In this document: positions 1 through 8,299 of the stretch, one piece after another
Layout: every line of letters starts with the position of its first letter
Numbering within the stretch: position 1 is the stretch's first letter
Assembly (NCBI GenBank): GCA_964351745.1
Contig: CAYGPI010000043.1
Span: 1 to 21,524 of the forward strand
Direction: 5' to 3'
Length of the DNA stretch: 21,524 nt
Source: CAYNJF01 sp964351745
GTDB taxonomy: Bacteria; Pseudomonadota; Gammaproteobacteria; Berkiellales; Berkiellaceae
Position numbers and translations under genes: made by a program
The notes under the pieces: generated by a model
Told to the model about the DNA's origin: nothing
Seen by the model: only the letters and a program-made list of their open reading frames with translations
Database searches by the model: none

Positions 1-327
1 ACCTTCTCCAGTATTCCCATTGGCTCCCACATTTTACACATCCCACGTGGGGCCCAACTGGGCTCTTGGGGGGGGTGGATATTTTCATCTGCTTTGCAAA
101 TATCGCTACCAGCGATCACTGCATTATTTCTTGTGAATATTGGTTTTGGCGTTGTCACAAAAGCAGCCCCTCAAGTTAATATTTTTACTATTGGTTTTCC
201 TGTCACGATGCTTGTTGGTATCATTATCATTGGCTTGACTCTGTCATTAGTGTTGCCTGGTTTTACTTCAATCTTTGAAAGAACTTTTGAGCTGGTTCAT
301 CAGATGCTGGGGGTCAACTATGAGTGA
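1..327 (+). CDS. fliR: Flagellar export gate protein FliR, C-terminal part (5' truncated by window edge)
   Basis: The frame is open from base 1 and ends in TGA at 325-327, so only the last 108 residues are visible and the start lies outside. FliR is an integral membrane part of the flagellar type III export gate, with FliP, FliQ, FlhA and FlhB. The fragment has the family's C-terminal character: a hydrophobic helix, then 'VTKAAPQVNIFTIGFPVT', then another long hydrophobic helix and a short amphipathic tail. The run 'APQ.N.F.IGFP' is highly typical of FliR. An in-frame TTG near base 94 is not a credible start because the family sequence continues upstream of it. flhB begins 8 bases before this stop, which fits an operon order of fliR-flhB-flhA. 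Confidence 0.9.
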   Translation, partial: TFSSIPIGSHILHIPRGAQLGSWGGWIFSSALQISLPAITALFLVNIGFGVVTKAAPQVNIFTIGFPVTMLVGIIIIGLTLSLVLPGFTSIFERTFELVHQMLGVNYE

Positions 328-1441
328 AGATGCCCAAGAGCGGACAGAGCAGGCGACGCCAAAACGAGAGCAAGAATTAAAAAACAAAGGTCAAGTCATT
401 CGCTCAAAAGAGCTCTCAAGTTTGCTCAATCTCATGGGCGCAGGCGCCGGCCTTTATGTGGTTGGTACCTTCATGATTGAAGATTTATCGGTTTTTTACA
501 AAACATTGTATAGCTTTGAAAGCGAAGCCTATCTTTCTAAGCAAACTTTAATTGAGGTTTGCTTTTTAACCATCAATTTGCTTATAGAGATACTTCTTCC
601 CTTTCTGGTGATAGTCTTTGGTGCCATCTTGTTAGGACCCAGTTTGGTAGGTGGCTGGTCCTTTAGTGGCGATCAAATTACGCCCAAACTTGAAAGACTT
701 GATCCTATCAAAGGTATAAAAAAAATGGTTTCGCTGAAAGGCTTTGTGGAGCTTATTAAGTCGATTCTTAAAATCTTGTTAGTCGCCGGCATCAGCAGCT
801 TTCTCATGTGGCTTAATTTTGATAATTTTTTGGCCCTCATAGGCTTACCACTGTTCGAAGCGATGGCTTCTAGCTTGGGTTGGATTCTATTCATTTTTGT
901 CGCTACTTCTAGCGCCATGATTTTCATTACGATGTTGGATGTGCCTTTCCAGATTTTCGATTTTACAAAGCAGTCAAAGATGACAAAACAGCAAGTGAAA
1001 GATGAATCTAAAGAAACAGATGGTCGCCCTGAGGTTAAAAGTAAAATTCGTAGCATGCAACGTCAACTCGCCAATGCTCGAATGATGGACGCTGTTGGTG
1101 ATGCCGATGTCGTGATTACTAATCCAACCCACTATGCTGTAGCGCTGAAGTATGACGAGTCTATGAGAGCACCTAAGCTTGTCGCTAAGGGACTTGACTT
1201 AACAGCTCTGCGCATTCGAGAGAAAGCAGCTGCGCATAAAGTGCCAATCGTGGAGATGCCGCCACTGGCTAGAGCTCTTTACTTTGGAGCCGAGTTGGAG
1301 GATGAGGTTCCACACGGTTTGTATAAAGCAGTGGCTAAGGTACTTGCTTATATTTATCAATTACGTGAATACAAACGAGGCAAAGTTAAGAAACCTATTT
1401 TGCCAAATGATTATGAAATCCCTGAAGAATATCAAAGGTAA
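320..1441 (+). CDS. flhB: Flagellar export gate and substrate-specificity switch protein FlhB
   Basis: A 373-residue protein, the usual length for FlhB. It sits in the inner membrane and switches export from rod/hook to filament substrates. The N-terminus 'MSEDAQERTEQATPKR' is the classic FlhB start, which fixes ATG 320 over a TTG at 275 in the same frame that would add 15 unlike residues inside fliR. Four hydrophobic segments lie between roughly residues 30 and 215. The autocleavage motif NPTH is intact at about residues 268-271, within 'VVITNPTHYAVALKY', so the specificity switch should work. Overlap with fliR (ATGAGTGA, 8 bases) implies translational coupling. flhA follows after 3 bases, with its Shine-Dalgarno inside the flhB 3' end. 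Confidence 0.97.
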   Translation: MSEDAQERTEQATPKREQELKNKGQVIRSKELSSLLNLMGAGAGLYVVGTFMIEDLSVFYKTLYSFESEAYLSKQTLIEVCFLTINLLIEILLPFLVIVFGAILLGPSLVGGWSFSGDQITPKLERLDPIKGIKKMVSLKGFVELIKSILKILLVAGISSFLMWLNFDNFLALIGLPLFEAMASSLGWILFIFVATSSAMIFITMLDVPFQIFDFTKQSKMTKQQVKDESKETDGRPEVKSKIRSMQRQLANARMMDAVGDADVVITNPTHYAVALKYDESMRAPKLVAKGLDLTALRIREKAAAHKVPIVEMPPLARALYFGAELEDEVPHGLYKAVAKVLAYIYQLREYKRGKVKKPILPNDYEIPEEYQR

Positions 1442-1444
1442 GTT

Positions 1445-3538
1445 ATGGCACAGGCAATGACCTTAAGACAGTTAAACGGCTTTGGTTTAGGTGTACCAAT
1501 CTTAGTTGTCATTATGTTGGCGATGATGGTTTTACCACTTCCACCTTTTTTATTGGATTTTTTATTCACATTTAATATTACGCTAGCTTTACTGGTTCTC
1601 CTTGCAGGTGTTTACAGCAATCGACCACTCGAATTTAGTATTTTTCCAACAGTCCTATTAGTGGCAACCTTGCTGCGTCTTGCCTTAAATGTGGCATCGA
1701 CAAGAGTGGTGTTGTTAGAAGGTCATGCCGGCGGCGATGCTGCCGGAAGTGTGATAGAGGCTTTTGGTAAGGTTGTGATTGGTGGTAATTACGCAGTTGG
1801 TCTTGTTGTTTTTGCAATCCTTGTGATCATTAACTTTGTCGTGGTGACGAAAGGTGCTGGTCGTGTTTCTGAGGTCAGCGCTCGGTTTACGTTAGACTCG
1901 ATGCCTGGTAAGCAAATGGCTATTGACGCTGATCTCAACGCAGGGGTTATTGATCAAGAAGAAGCGAAGCGTCGACGTCAAGAAGTGTCAGCTGAAGCAG
2001 ACTTTTATGGTGCTATGGATGGGTCGAGTAAATTCGTCCGTGGTGATGCCATCGCTGGTATTCTTATTCTATTTATTAATTTGATTGGTGGGCTCGCCAT
2101 CGGAGTTCTTCAGCATGAATTGTCAGTGATGGATGCGATGCGAGTCTATGCTTTGCTAACGATTGGCGATGGCTTAGTCGCACAGATACCATCTTTACTG
2201 TTATCGACAGCAGCAGCCATCATGGTGACTCGTGTTTCGACAGATGAAAACATGAGTGAGCAATTTAAAGGTCAACTATTTACTAAATCAAGACCCTTAT
2301 ATATCACAGGTGGCATTTTGATTGTCATGGGGTTGGTGCCGGGGATGCCTCATATGGCATTTTTAACGCTTGGACTAGCCGTTTGTGCAGGAGGCTGGTA
2401 TATGGCCACAAGAATGGCATTGGCTGGCGTTGATGATGTGGTTGATACCCAAGAGCAACAAAAGCAAAGTAAAGCTGAAGACAGCCAGCCTAGAGATTTA
2501 AGCTGGGATGATGTGCCAGCTTTAGATCCCATTGGACTTGAAGTTGGTTTTAGATTGATTCCGATGGTTGATAAAGAGCAAGATGGCGAATTAATGAAGC
2601 GAATCAAAGGTGTTCGTAAAAAATTATCTCAAGAGCTTGGTTTTTTACTGCCGAGTGTCCACATTCGAGATAATCTAAATTTAATTCCTAATGGTTACAA
2701 AGTTTCGCTTAATGGGGTTATTCTGGGTGAAAGCGAAGTTTTTCCTGATAAATGGATGGCCATCAATCCCGGCTCAGTTTTTGGCGATGTCGATGGTATT
2801 GATGCAACAGATCCAGCTTTTGGTTTAAAAGCCAAGTGGATTGATGCAAGACAAAGAGAGCATGCGCAAACCTTAGGTTATACCGTTGTGGATGCTTCTA
2901 CTGTGATAGCTACTCATTTAAGTCAAATTTTACAAACCCATGCCCACGAATTGCTAGGGCATGACGAAGTACAGAAACTGCTTGATATTCTATCAAAGGC
3001 AGCGCCAAAACTTGTTGAAAATCTAATCCCTGATACTTTGCCACTGTCTAGCGTTGTGAAAGTTCTTCAAAACTTACTTAGAGAGCAAGTACCTATACGG
3101 GATGCTCGAACAATCGTCGAAACACTGTCAGAGTATGGCTCTAAAAGTCAAGATCCTGGCGCTTTAACTGAAGCTGTGAGAGGCAAGTTATCAGGTCTTA
3201 TTGTTCAGCAAATCGTTGGTTCACAAGGAGAAATTCCTGTGATGACCTTAAGTCCGAATTTGGAACAGATCTTGCAACAATCCTTGCAGACCTTGGGAGA
3301 AGAGGGTGTTGGTTTAGAGCCAAATATGGCAGATAGCATTCAGAAGAACTTGATGAGCTTTCAAAATAGTCAAGAAGCAAAAGGGGAGCCAGCAATTCTG
3401 CTCGTCGCACCTAGATTGCGCCGCATGTTAGCTAAACTCGTCCAGCTTGGAGCCAGTGAAATGTTTGTTTTAGGGTATAACGAAGTTCCAGATAACAAAC
3501 AAATTAAAATAATGTCAACGTTAGGACAAGGTGAATAA
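1445..3538 (+). CDS. flhA: Flagellar export gate protein FlhA (FHIPEP family)
   Basis: A full-length 697-residue FlhA. The N-terminal part (about residues 15-335) is a multi-pass membrane domain; the C-terminal part (about 360-697) is the cytoplasmic ring that binds chaperone-substrate complexes during flagellar export. The family signature is clear at about residues 140-164: 'RVSEVSARFTLDSMPGKQM' followed by a conserved acidic residue. 'RDNLNLIPNGY' in the cytoplasmic domain is also typical. ATG 1445 is preceded by AAAGG at 1434-1438 with a 6-base spacer. It sits between flhB and flhF in the conserved order, with 2 bases to flhF. Nothing unusual was seen. Confidence 0.97.
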   Translation: MAQAMTLRQLNGFGLGVPILVVIMLAMMVLPLPPFLLDFLFTFNITLALLVLLAGVYSNRPLEFSIFPTVLLVATLLRLALNVASTRVVLLEGHAGGDAAGSVIEAFGKVVIGGNYAVGLVVFAILVIINFVVVTKGAGRVSEVSARFTLDSMPGKQMAIDADLNAGVIDQEEAKRRRQEVSAEADFYGAMDGSSKFVRGDAIAGILILFINLIGGLAIGVLQHELSVMDAMRVYALLTIGDGLVAQIPSLLLSTAAAIMVTRVSTDENMSEQFKGQLFTKSRPLYITGGILIVMGLVPGMPHMAFLTLGLAVCAGGWYMATRMALAGVDDVVDTQEQQKQSKAEDSQPRDLSWDDVPALDPIGLEVGFRLIPMVDKEQDGELMKRIKGVRKKLSQELGFLLPSVHIRDNLNLIPNGYKVSLNGVILGESEVFPDKWMAINPGSVFGDVDGIDATDPAFGLKAKWIDARQREHAQTLGYTVVDASTVIATHLSQILQTHAHELLGHDEVQKLLDILSKAAPKLVENLIPDTLPLSSVVKVLQNLLREQVPIRDARTIVETLSEYGSKSQDPGALTEAVRGKLSGLIVQQIVGSQGEIPVMTLSPNLEQILQQSLQTLGEEGVGLEPNMADSIQKNLMSFQNSQEAKGEPAILLVAPRLRRMLAKLVQLGASEMFVLGYNEVPDNKQIKIMSTLGQGE

Positions 3539-3540
3539 CC

Positions 3541-4770
3541 ATGCAAGCCAAAAAATTTATAGTCCCTAATATGCGAGAAGGCTTAAAAACTGTTCGTGAA
3601 GTCCTTGGTGATGATGCCATGATTATTTCCAAGAGACAAACCCCAGAAGGTATAGAGATTATTGCAGGCCTCGCTCAAGAGCCTCAATACCAATCAGTCT
3701 CTAACAGCGCTAATATTCTACTTGAAGCTCAAAATGCACAAAGCTCCACAAACAAAAAGGATGCCGTAAGAAAAAATCAAGAGGCGCTTTTAGATGTCTA
3801 CAAAGAAACCATGATTGATAAACCGCTTTTAGAATCGAAAAAAGTACCGAAGTTGGATCTGGAGCCTGCGAAAACCAAAGTAGTTCGAGTCGAAGAAGTT
3901 TATAGAAATGAGGATATTTTAAAGTCATTTCAGTCTGAGTTAGAGAGCATTCGAGAAGTCTTGACAAGCCAGTTTATGGATATTTGTTGGAAAGAATACG
4001 GTCTTAAAGATGCCTTGGCAGCACAGACAGCAAAAAGCCTTATGAGCCTTGGATTCAGTCAATTAAAGAGTTGTGAAATCGTTAAAGATCTTAAAGCTGG
4101 GACGCAATTGCACTCGATTTTTGATAGTGCCGTCTCAACGATTATCGAGCAAATTTTCTCGTTGCAAAAGCCTTTACGTTGGGAAGGCGCGATCAATGTC
4201 TTGATAGGGGCAGGTGGAGCAGGTAAAACAAAGGCTTTATCCAAGTGCTTACCTGAACTTTTAGATCATTATGATCAGGATGAAGTATTTCTAATTAGCT
4301 ATAACGAGCATCGTGTTGGCCAGTTTGATGAGCTTTTAGTATGTGCCAATATCTTTAATATACAGGCGATGCTTGTGAATGACATGTCAAATCTTGAAGC
4401 CGTGCTCGATCGTCACGCAGACAAGAAAGTTATCGTGATTGATTTCTCATGCTCTGATTTAGAAGATTTGGAGTTATCTTTTGAATGTCTGAAAGCCTTG
4501 CCTTATTCATTTCAGCCGATAGGGGTGATGGCAACTACGGAAGAATATCATGCGACGAAAAAATGGCTTTCTGTCTTTAAAGATTTAGAATGTGACCATC
4601 TTTTGGCGACTAAATTTGATGAGGCCGTTTTAAAAGGGCAATTATTTGATCTAGTGCTTGATTACAAATTTTCGTTGGATGGCATTTTTTCTTCCCCAAA
4701 AATGACTGAAGTCTTTCAACCCTTAGAAGAGCAGACGCTTCTTAATGTTTTACGAGAAAATCATGATTAA
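3541..4770 (+). CDS. flhF: FlhF, SRP-type GTPase for polar flagellum placement (degenerate G motifs)
   Basis: A 409-residue protein. The N-terminus 'MQAKKFIVPNMREGLKTVRE' is typical FlhF, followed by a charged linker (about residues 45-130), a helical N domain (about 130-210) and a G domain (about 215-385). FlhF marks the pole for basal-body assembly and normally binds GTP. The P-loop is present but altered: GAGGAGKT at 223-230 with Lys next, where the family has Thr-Thr. The G3 motif DTAGR is replaced by DFSCS at 301-305. The G2 site reads NEHR at 255-258 in place of a DTYR-like motif. The G4 motif TKFDE (357-361) is well kept. Identity is secure from sequence and position; full GTPase activity is doubtful. 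AAGGTG at 3528-3533, inside flhA, serves as Shine-Dalgarno. flhG overlaps its 3' end. Confidence 0.93.
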   Translation: MQAKKFIVPNMREGLKTVREVLGDDAMIISKRQTPEGIEIIAGLAQEPQYQSVSNSANILLEAQNAQSSTNKKDAVRKNQEALLDVYKETMIDKPLLESKKVPKLDLEPAKTKVVRVEEVYRNEDILKSFQSELESIREVLTSQFMDICWKEYGLKDALAAQTAKSLMSLGFSQLKSCEIVKDLKAGTQLHSIFDSAVSTIIEQIFSLQKPLRWEGAINVLIGAGGAGKTKALSKCLPELLDHYDQDEVFLISYNEHRVGQFDELLVCANIFNIQAMLVNDMSNLEAVLDRHADKKVIVIDFSCSDLEDLELSFECLKALPYSFQPIGVMATTEEYHATKKWLSVFKDLECDHLLATKFDEAVLKGQLFDLVLDYKFSLDGIFSSPKMTEVFQPLEEQTLLNVLRENHD

Positions 4771-5578
4771 ACCGAATAGCCATAAAGTTAGAACAATTGC
4801 CATGACAGGTGGTAAAGGTGGCGTTGGCAAAACGCATACAGCCATCAATTTAAGTGCGGCCTTAAGTTTACAGGGGCAACGGGTGATGTTGCTAGACGGT
4901 GATTTGGGTTTAAGCAATATTGACGTACTTCTTAGATTAAAACCTCAGCATGATTTACATGATGTGATTCAAGGCAAAAATAGCTTGGAAGATATTATGT
5001 TGACCGGGCCTTGTGGTATTAAAATTTTACCAGGAGCCAGTGGCATTCAATCGATGGCAGAGCTTAATCCGATTGCGTTTGGGGGGTTGATTCAATCGTT
5101 TAGTCATTTTATGAATGACATTGACACGCTAGTGATAGATACAGCTGCTGGGATTGGTGATGTTAATTGTCGATTTGCCCAGTCGGCACAGGAAGTTTTT
5201 ATTGTTGTAACCAATGAGCCAACCTCTTTAACAGATGCTTATGCGCTTATTAAAGTTTTAACGAAGCAATATGGCGTTAGAAGATTCAGGATTATAGCTA
5301 ATATGGTGCGATGCGGTTCGGAAGGACGCGATTTATTTGCTAAGCTAACTAATGTGACGGACAAATTTTTAAATGTGCCTTTACACTATTTAGGTCATAT
5401 TCCTGAGGATCCCTTGGCTAAAAAGGCGATCAAGGCTCAAAGGCTTCTGATGGAAGCTTATCCAGGATCTAAGGGTGCACAGGCGTTTAGGGGCTTAGCA
5501 AAAGTGTTAAATAAAATACCAAAGTCTATGGAGCCATCAGGTTACTTAGAATTTTTTATGGAGCAGTTTGTTGCTTAA
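4763..5578 (+). CDS. fleN: FlhG/FleN, MinD-like ATPase controlling flagellar number
   Basis: A 271-residue MinD/ParA-type ATPase. It limits flagellar number by opposing FlhF, and in Pseudomonas and Vibrio it also restrains the flagellar master regulator (known for the family). The deviant Walker A KGGVGKT is at residues 18-24, switch I 'LDGDLGLSN' at about 44-52 and switch II DTAAG at 126-130, so nucleotide binding looks intact. ATG 4763 is preferred: it gives the common 8-base ATGATTAA overlap with flhF and has GAGA at 4754-4757. An in-frame ATG at 4745 would add only 6 residues. The pairing with flhF points to a polar flagellum. fliA follows after 20 bases. Confidence 0.95.
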   Translation: MIKPNSHKVRTIAMTGGKGGVGKTHTAINLSAALSLQGQRVMLLDGDLGLSNIDVLLRLKPQHDLHDVIQGKNSLEDIMLTGPCGIKILPGASGIQSMAELNPIAFGGLIQSFSHFMNDIDTLVIDTAAGIGDVNCRFAQSAQEVFIVVTNEPTSLTDAYALIKVLTKQYGVRRFRIIANMVRCGSEGRDLFAKLTNVTDKFLNVPLHYLGHIPEDPLAKKAIKAQRLLMEAYPGSKGAQAFRGLAKVLNKIPKSMEPSGYLEFFMEQFVA

Positions 5579-5598
5579 TCTTGTGAAGGGGTTGATTT

Positions 5599-6330
5599 AT
5601 GACGCGAGCGTCATTATACAAACAAAGTGATCCACCTGAGGATAATCGATTTATTGAGCAGTATGCTCCTTTGGTTAAGCGTATCGCGCACCACCTATTG
5701 GCTAGGCTCCCACAAACGGTTCAGGCTGATGATTTGATACAGGCTGGTATGATTGGCCTGATTGAGGCTCATCGCAATTTCGATGATACGAAAGGGGCTA
5801 GTTTCACCACGTATGCGGGGATCCGTATACGTGGCTCTATGTTAGATGAAATTCGAAAAGGTGATTGGGCGCCAAGATCTGTTCATAGAAACTCCAGACG
5901 AGTTCAAGAAGCGATGCGCACGATTGAGCACAATTTGGGACGTGATGCAAAGCCGCAAGAAGTGGCTGACTTGCTTGGCATTACAGTGGCTGAATACCAT
6001 GAAATTTTGAAAGATTCTAATGGTACGAAAATTTTTGCTTTTGAGGAACTGGGCGTTAATCAGGAGGCCTTTGGTAATCATGCCACGGGTCATTCTGGTC
6101 CATTAGAGGGTGTTCAAAACAAACATTTTAAGGTTAAGCTTGCAGATGAAATTTCCAAATTACCTGACAGAGAAAAACTTGTTTTAGCCCTGTACTATGA
6201 TGAGGAGCTTAATCTTAGGGAAGTCGGTGAAGTTCTAGGCGTATCTGAATCAAGAATTAGCCAAATCCATTCACAAGCTATGCATCGTTTGGCATCACGA
6301 ATGAAAGCATGGAAACCAGGTGAGCTTTAG
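5599..6330 (+). CDS. fliA: Flagellar sigma factor FliA (sigma-28)
   Basis: A 243-residue sigma-70-family factor of the expected FliA length. Region 2 is seen as 'DDLIQAGMIGLIEAHRNFD' and 'GIRIRGSMLDEIRKGDWAPR' (about residues 44-93), where the 'DWAPR' run is diagnostic for FliA. Region 3 lies at about 100-160. Region 4, with its helix-turn-helix for the -35 element, is at about 188-236 ('REVGEVLGVSESRISQIH'). It directs transcription of late flagellar genes such as flagellin, held back by FlgM until the hook is finished. ATG 5599 has AAGGGG upstream. The downstream motor gene begins only 19 bases after the stop, in a position where related genomes carry chemotaxis genes. Confidence 0.96.
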   Translation: MTRASLYKQSDPPEDNRFIEQYAPLVKRIAHHLLARLPQTVQADDLIQAGMIGLIEAHRNFDDTKGASFTTYAGIRIRGSMLDEIRKGDWAPRSVHRNSRRVQEAMRTIEHNLGRDAKPQEVADLLGITVAEYHEILKDSNGTKIFAFEELGVNQEAFGNHATGHSGPLEGVQNKHFKVKLADEISKLPDREKLVLALYYDEELNLREVGEVLGVSESRISQIHSQAMHRLASRMKAWKPGEL

Positions 6331-6349
6331 GTAGAAAGGAAGGACAGGT

Positions 6350-7096
6350 ATGGAAGCCTTTAGTGTTATAGGATTTTTAGGTGCCATTGCTGCTATTCTA
6401 GTGGGCCAACATCTAGAAGGTGGTCAGTGGGAGACACTGCTGAACTTGCCTGCCTTCTTAATTGTTGTTGGTGGCACCTTGGGTGCTGTGATGATAGAAA
6501 CACCCAGAGATTCTTTTAAACAGGCTTTTACGATGGTAAAGTGGGTTTTTTTTCCACCTAAAAAATCTTCAGCCAATGCCATATCAGCCATTATCCACTG
6601 GAGCCAAATGACAAGAAAAGAAGGCTTCCTGGGGTTAGAAAACATTTCATATGCTCAAAAGGATCCCTTCATTCGCCGGGGTCTTCAACTTATCATTGAT
6701 GGGCATGATGGTGAAATGTTGAGAGAAATTTTAACACTAGAGATTGAAAACAAAGAGATCCAAGATATTAAAGCTGCCAATGTTTTTCAAAGCATGGGTG
6801 GATACAGTCCAACCATTGGTATTTTAGGGGCTGTTTTAGGGTTGATACAAGTTTTAGGTAACCTATCTGAGCCTGAAAAGTTAGGGGCAGGGATTGCCGT
6901 TGCCTTTGTTGCTACCATTTATGGGGTTGGGTTCGCAAATATTTTCTTTTTGCCAATTTCCAAAAAGCTAAAAAGTATTGTCCAAGAAGAATCTCAATAT
7001 AAAGAGTTATTACTTGAAGGGTTTGTTGGGATAGCCCAAGGTGAAAATCCTCGTTTTATTGAAGCTAAATGTCAAAGCTTTGTGACGTCTAAGTGA
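6350..7096 (+). CDS. motA: Flagellar motor stator protein, MotA/MotC type
   Basis: A 248-residue stator subunit of the MotA/PomA/MotC family, forming the ion channel with MotB-type partners and pushing on FliG. Four hydrophobic segments are visible: about residues 3-22, 32-50, 150-172 and 180-203. The conserved loop into the third segment, 'MGGYSPTIGILGAVLGLI', carries the functional proline at 154. The cytoplasmic domain (about 52-148) contains conserved charged residues near 'RRGLQLIIDGHDG'. Its place after fliA and before a MotD-like gene matches Pseudomonas motC and the motA-type gene after fliA in Legionella. Shine-Dalgarno AAGGAAGGA lies just upstream. Whether protons or sodium drive it cannot be decided here. 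Confidence 0.92.
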   Translation: MEAFSVIGFLGAIAAILVGQHLEGGQWETLLNLPAFLIVVGGTLGAVMIETPRDSFKQAFTMVKWVFFPPKKSSANAISAIIHWSQMTRKEGFLGLENISYAQKDPFIRRGLQLIIDGHDGEMLREILTLEIENKEIQDIKAANVFQSMGGYSPTIGILGAVLGLIQVLGNLSEPEKLGAGIAVAFVATIYGVGFANIFFLPISKKLKSIVQEESQYKELLLEGFVGIAQGENPRFIEAKCQSFVTSK

Positions 7097-8061
7097 GACG
7101 GCGTCGCTCAAAAAAGCATTTGGTTGAAGAGGACACAAGTTCGCGCTGGGTCATCAGTTACGCTGATTTTATTACATTATTGTTTGCATTCTTTGTTGTT
7201 TTGTATGCGGCGTCCACATTGAACAATCAAAAATATAGGTTGTTTGCGGCTCATCTTGATGCGTCTTTTTCACAAGCAGCTAAAGCGTTACTACCGATTC
7301 AATTTGGATCTATTCCACGGACTTTTAATCCGCTTGAGCCTGTGAACAACAAAGAAAAGATAGGCCCTTTCACCCAAGCGTCCAATGAGATAATTGAAGA
7401 AGAATTTACAGAAGTCTCAAGTGAACTGAAGACTTCCTTAGAAGGATTGGTTGATAATCAAAAAGTTAAAATTAGAGAAAGTAAACACTGGTTTGAGATA
7501 GAGCTTAAAGCTAAAGTCTTGTTTAGAAGCGCTTCTAGCCAACTGCTAGCCGATGCAGATGATTTACTAAAACCTATTGCGACTCTTTTAAATCAGTATA
7601 ACAATCCTATTCAGGTTGAAGGCTTCACTGACAATGTTCCTATTCAAAATGATTTGTTTCCTTCTAACTGGGAGCTCTCTACTTCTAGGGCCGCAAGTGT
7701 CGCTAGAAAATTAATTGATTTTGGTGTTGATTCGGTTCGATTAGCTGCGGTTGGTTATGGTCAAAACTTTCCGATAGCAACTAATGCAACACCGCGTGGT
7801 AAAGAAGCTAATCGACGTGTCGTTATCTTGGTATCGAAACAATCTAAGAGAGATAGACTGGTTGAGCTGCAAAAAAGAGGTAATCTTGTACCCAGTAAGC
7901 CGGTGATACAAGACGAGTCGATATTAGATACAAACGCATCACCACCGGCCACTCAGGTTGAGCATGAGCCTACAGTATCATTACCCAAGCCTACAAGGAC
8001 AAGAGAAGGTGGCTTGAGATTTACAACGGTTCCGGGTAGAAGCTCAAATAACTCAGAATAG
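7093..8061 (+). CDS. motB: Flagellar motor stator protein, MotB/MotD type
   Basis: A 322-residue stator partner with a GTG start that overlaps the motA stop (GTGA). The N-terminus is strongly basic (RRRRSKK), followed by the single membrane helix 'SYADFITLLFAFFVVLY', whose Asp25 is the ion-binding residue. The periplasmic OmpA/MotB peptidoglycan-binding domain runs from about 140 to 248 and keeps 'GFTDNVPI', 'NWELSTSRA', 'VGYGQ' and 'NRRVVI'. Pumping and wall anchoring should both be possible. A tail of about 70 residues rich in Pro, Thr and Ser follows the OmpA domain, as in MotD-like proteins. A gap of 238 bases follows, so this is probably the last gene of the flagellar operon. Confidence 0.93.
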   Translation: MRRRRSKKHLVEEDTSSRWVISYADFITLLFAFFVVLYAASTLNNQKYRLFAAHLDASFSQAAKALLPIQFGSIPRTFNPLEPVNNKEKIGPFTQASNEIIEEEFTEVSSELKTSLEGLVDNQKVKIRESKHWFEIELKAKVLFRSASSQLLADADDLLKPIATLLNQYNNPIQVEGFTDNVPIQNDLFPSNWELSTSRAASVARKLIDFGVDSVRLAAVGYGQNFPIATNATPRGKEANRRVVILVSKQSKRDRLVELQKRGNLVPSKPVIQDESILDTNASPPATQVEHEPTVSLPKPTRTREGGLRFTTVPGRSSNNSE

Positions 8062-8299
8062 GCACCTTTGTGGACTAAGGATCGGCTTCTCGCGACAGAG
8101 TTTTATCAGTGAAGAGAAAGGCTTGTTGATCTAAAGCTTAATTTAACTCTAGTTATTGTTTCTTAACCTCAAAAAAAAGTGCTATATATTGTAGGAGATC
8201 TCTTAAATTGAGAAATATTTTAATATTTTCTGTAAAAATTTAGCCTAATAACTGCTTCACAGCTAAACTTTAAAGAGAAGACTATTTTAGGATACGAAT
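8062..8299. other. 238-base AT-rich gap between motB and the CheW-like gene
   Basis: No open frame of convincing length on either strand and no recognisable protein remnant. It holds an A8 run near 8171, a TATATT-like box near 8184, the palindrome GAGATCTC at 8195-8202 and an AT-rich inverted repeat (AAATATT / AATATTT) at about 8214-8229. A promoter for the CheW-like gene probably lies here, but no -35/-10 pair with good spacing stands out. In Pseudomonas a ParA-like gene occupies this position. Confidence 0.5.
8289..8292 (+). promoter_or_regulatory. Shine-Dalgarno supporting the GTG start of the CheW-like gene
   Basis: AGGA lies 7 bases before GTG 8300. It decides the start because the overlapping ATG at 8298 runs straight into a stop (ATGTGA). 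Confidence 0.6.

Noticed and set aside
275..319. In-frame 5' extension of flhB from TTG 275
   Set aside because: It lies wholly inside fliR, and the classic FlhB N-terminus begins at ATG 320.
673..1056. Long open frame antisense to flhB
   Set aside because: The flhB protein on the other strand is unmistakable; the antisense product has no recognisable motif, and such shadows are common.
8130..8165. Sigma-28 (FliA) promoter upstream of the CheW-like gene
   Set aside because: A TAAAGCTT sequence is present but no GCCGATAA-like -10 follows at the right distance.
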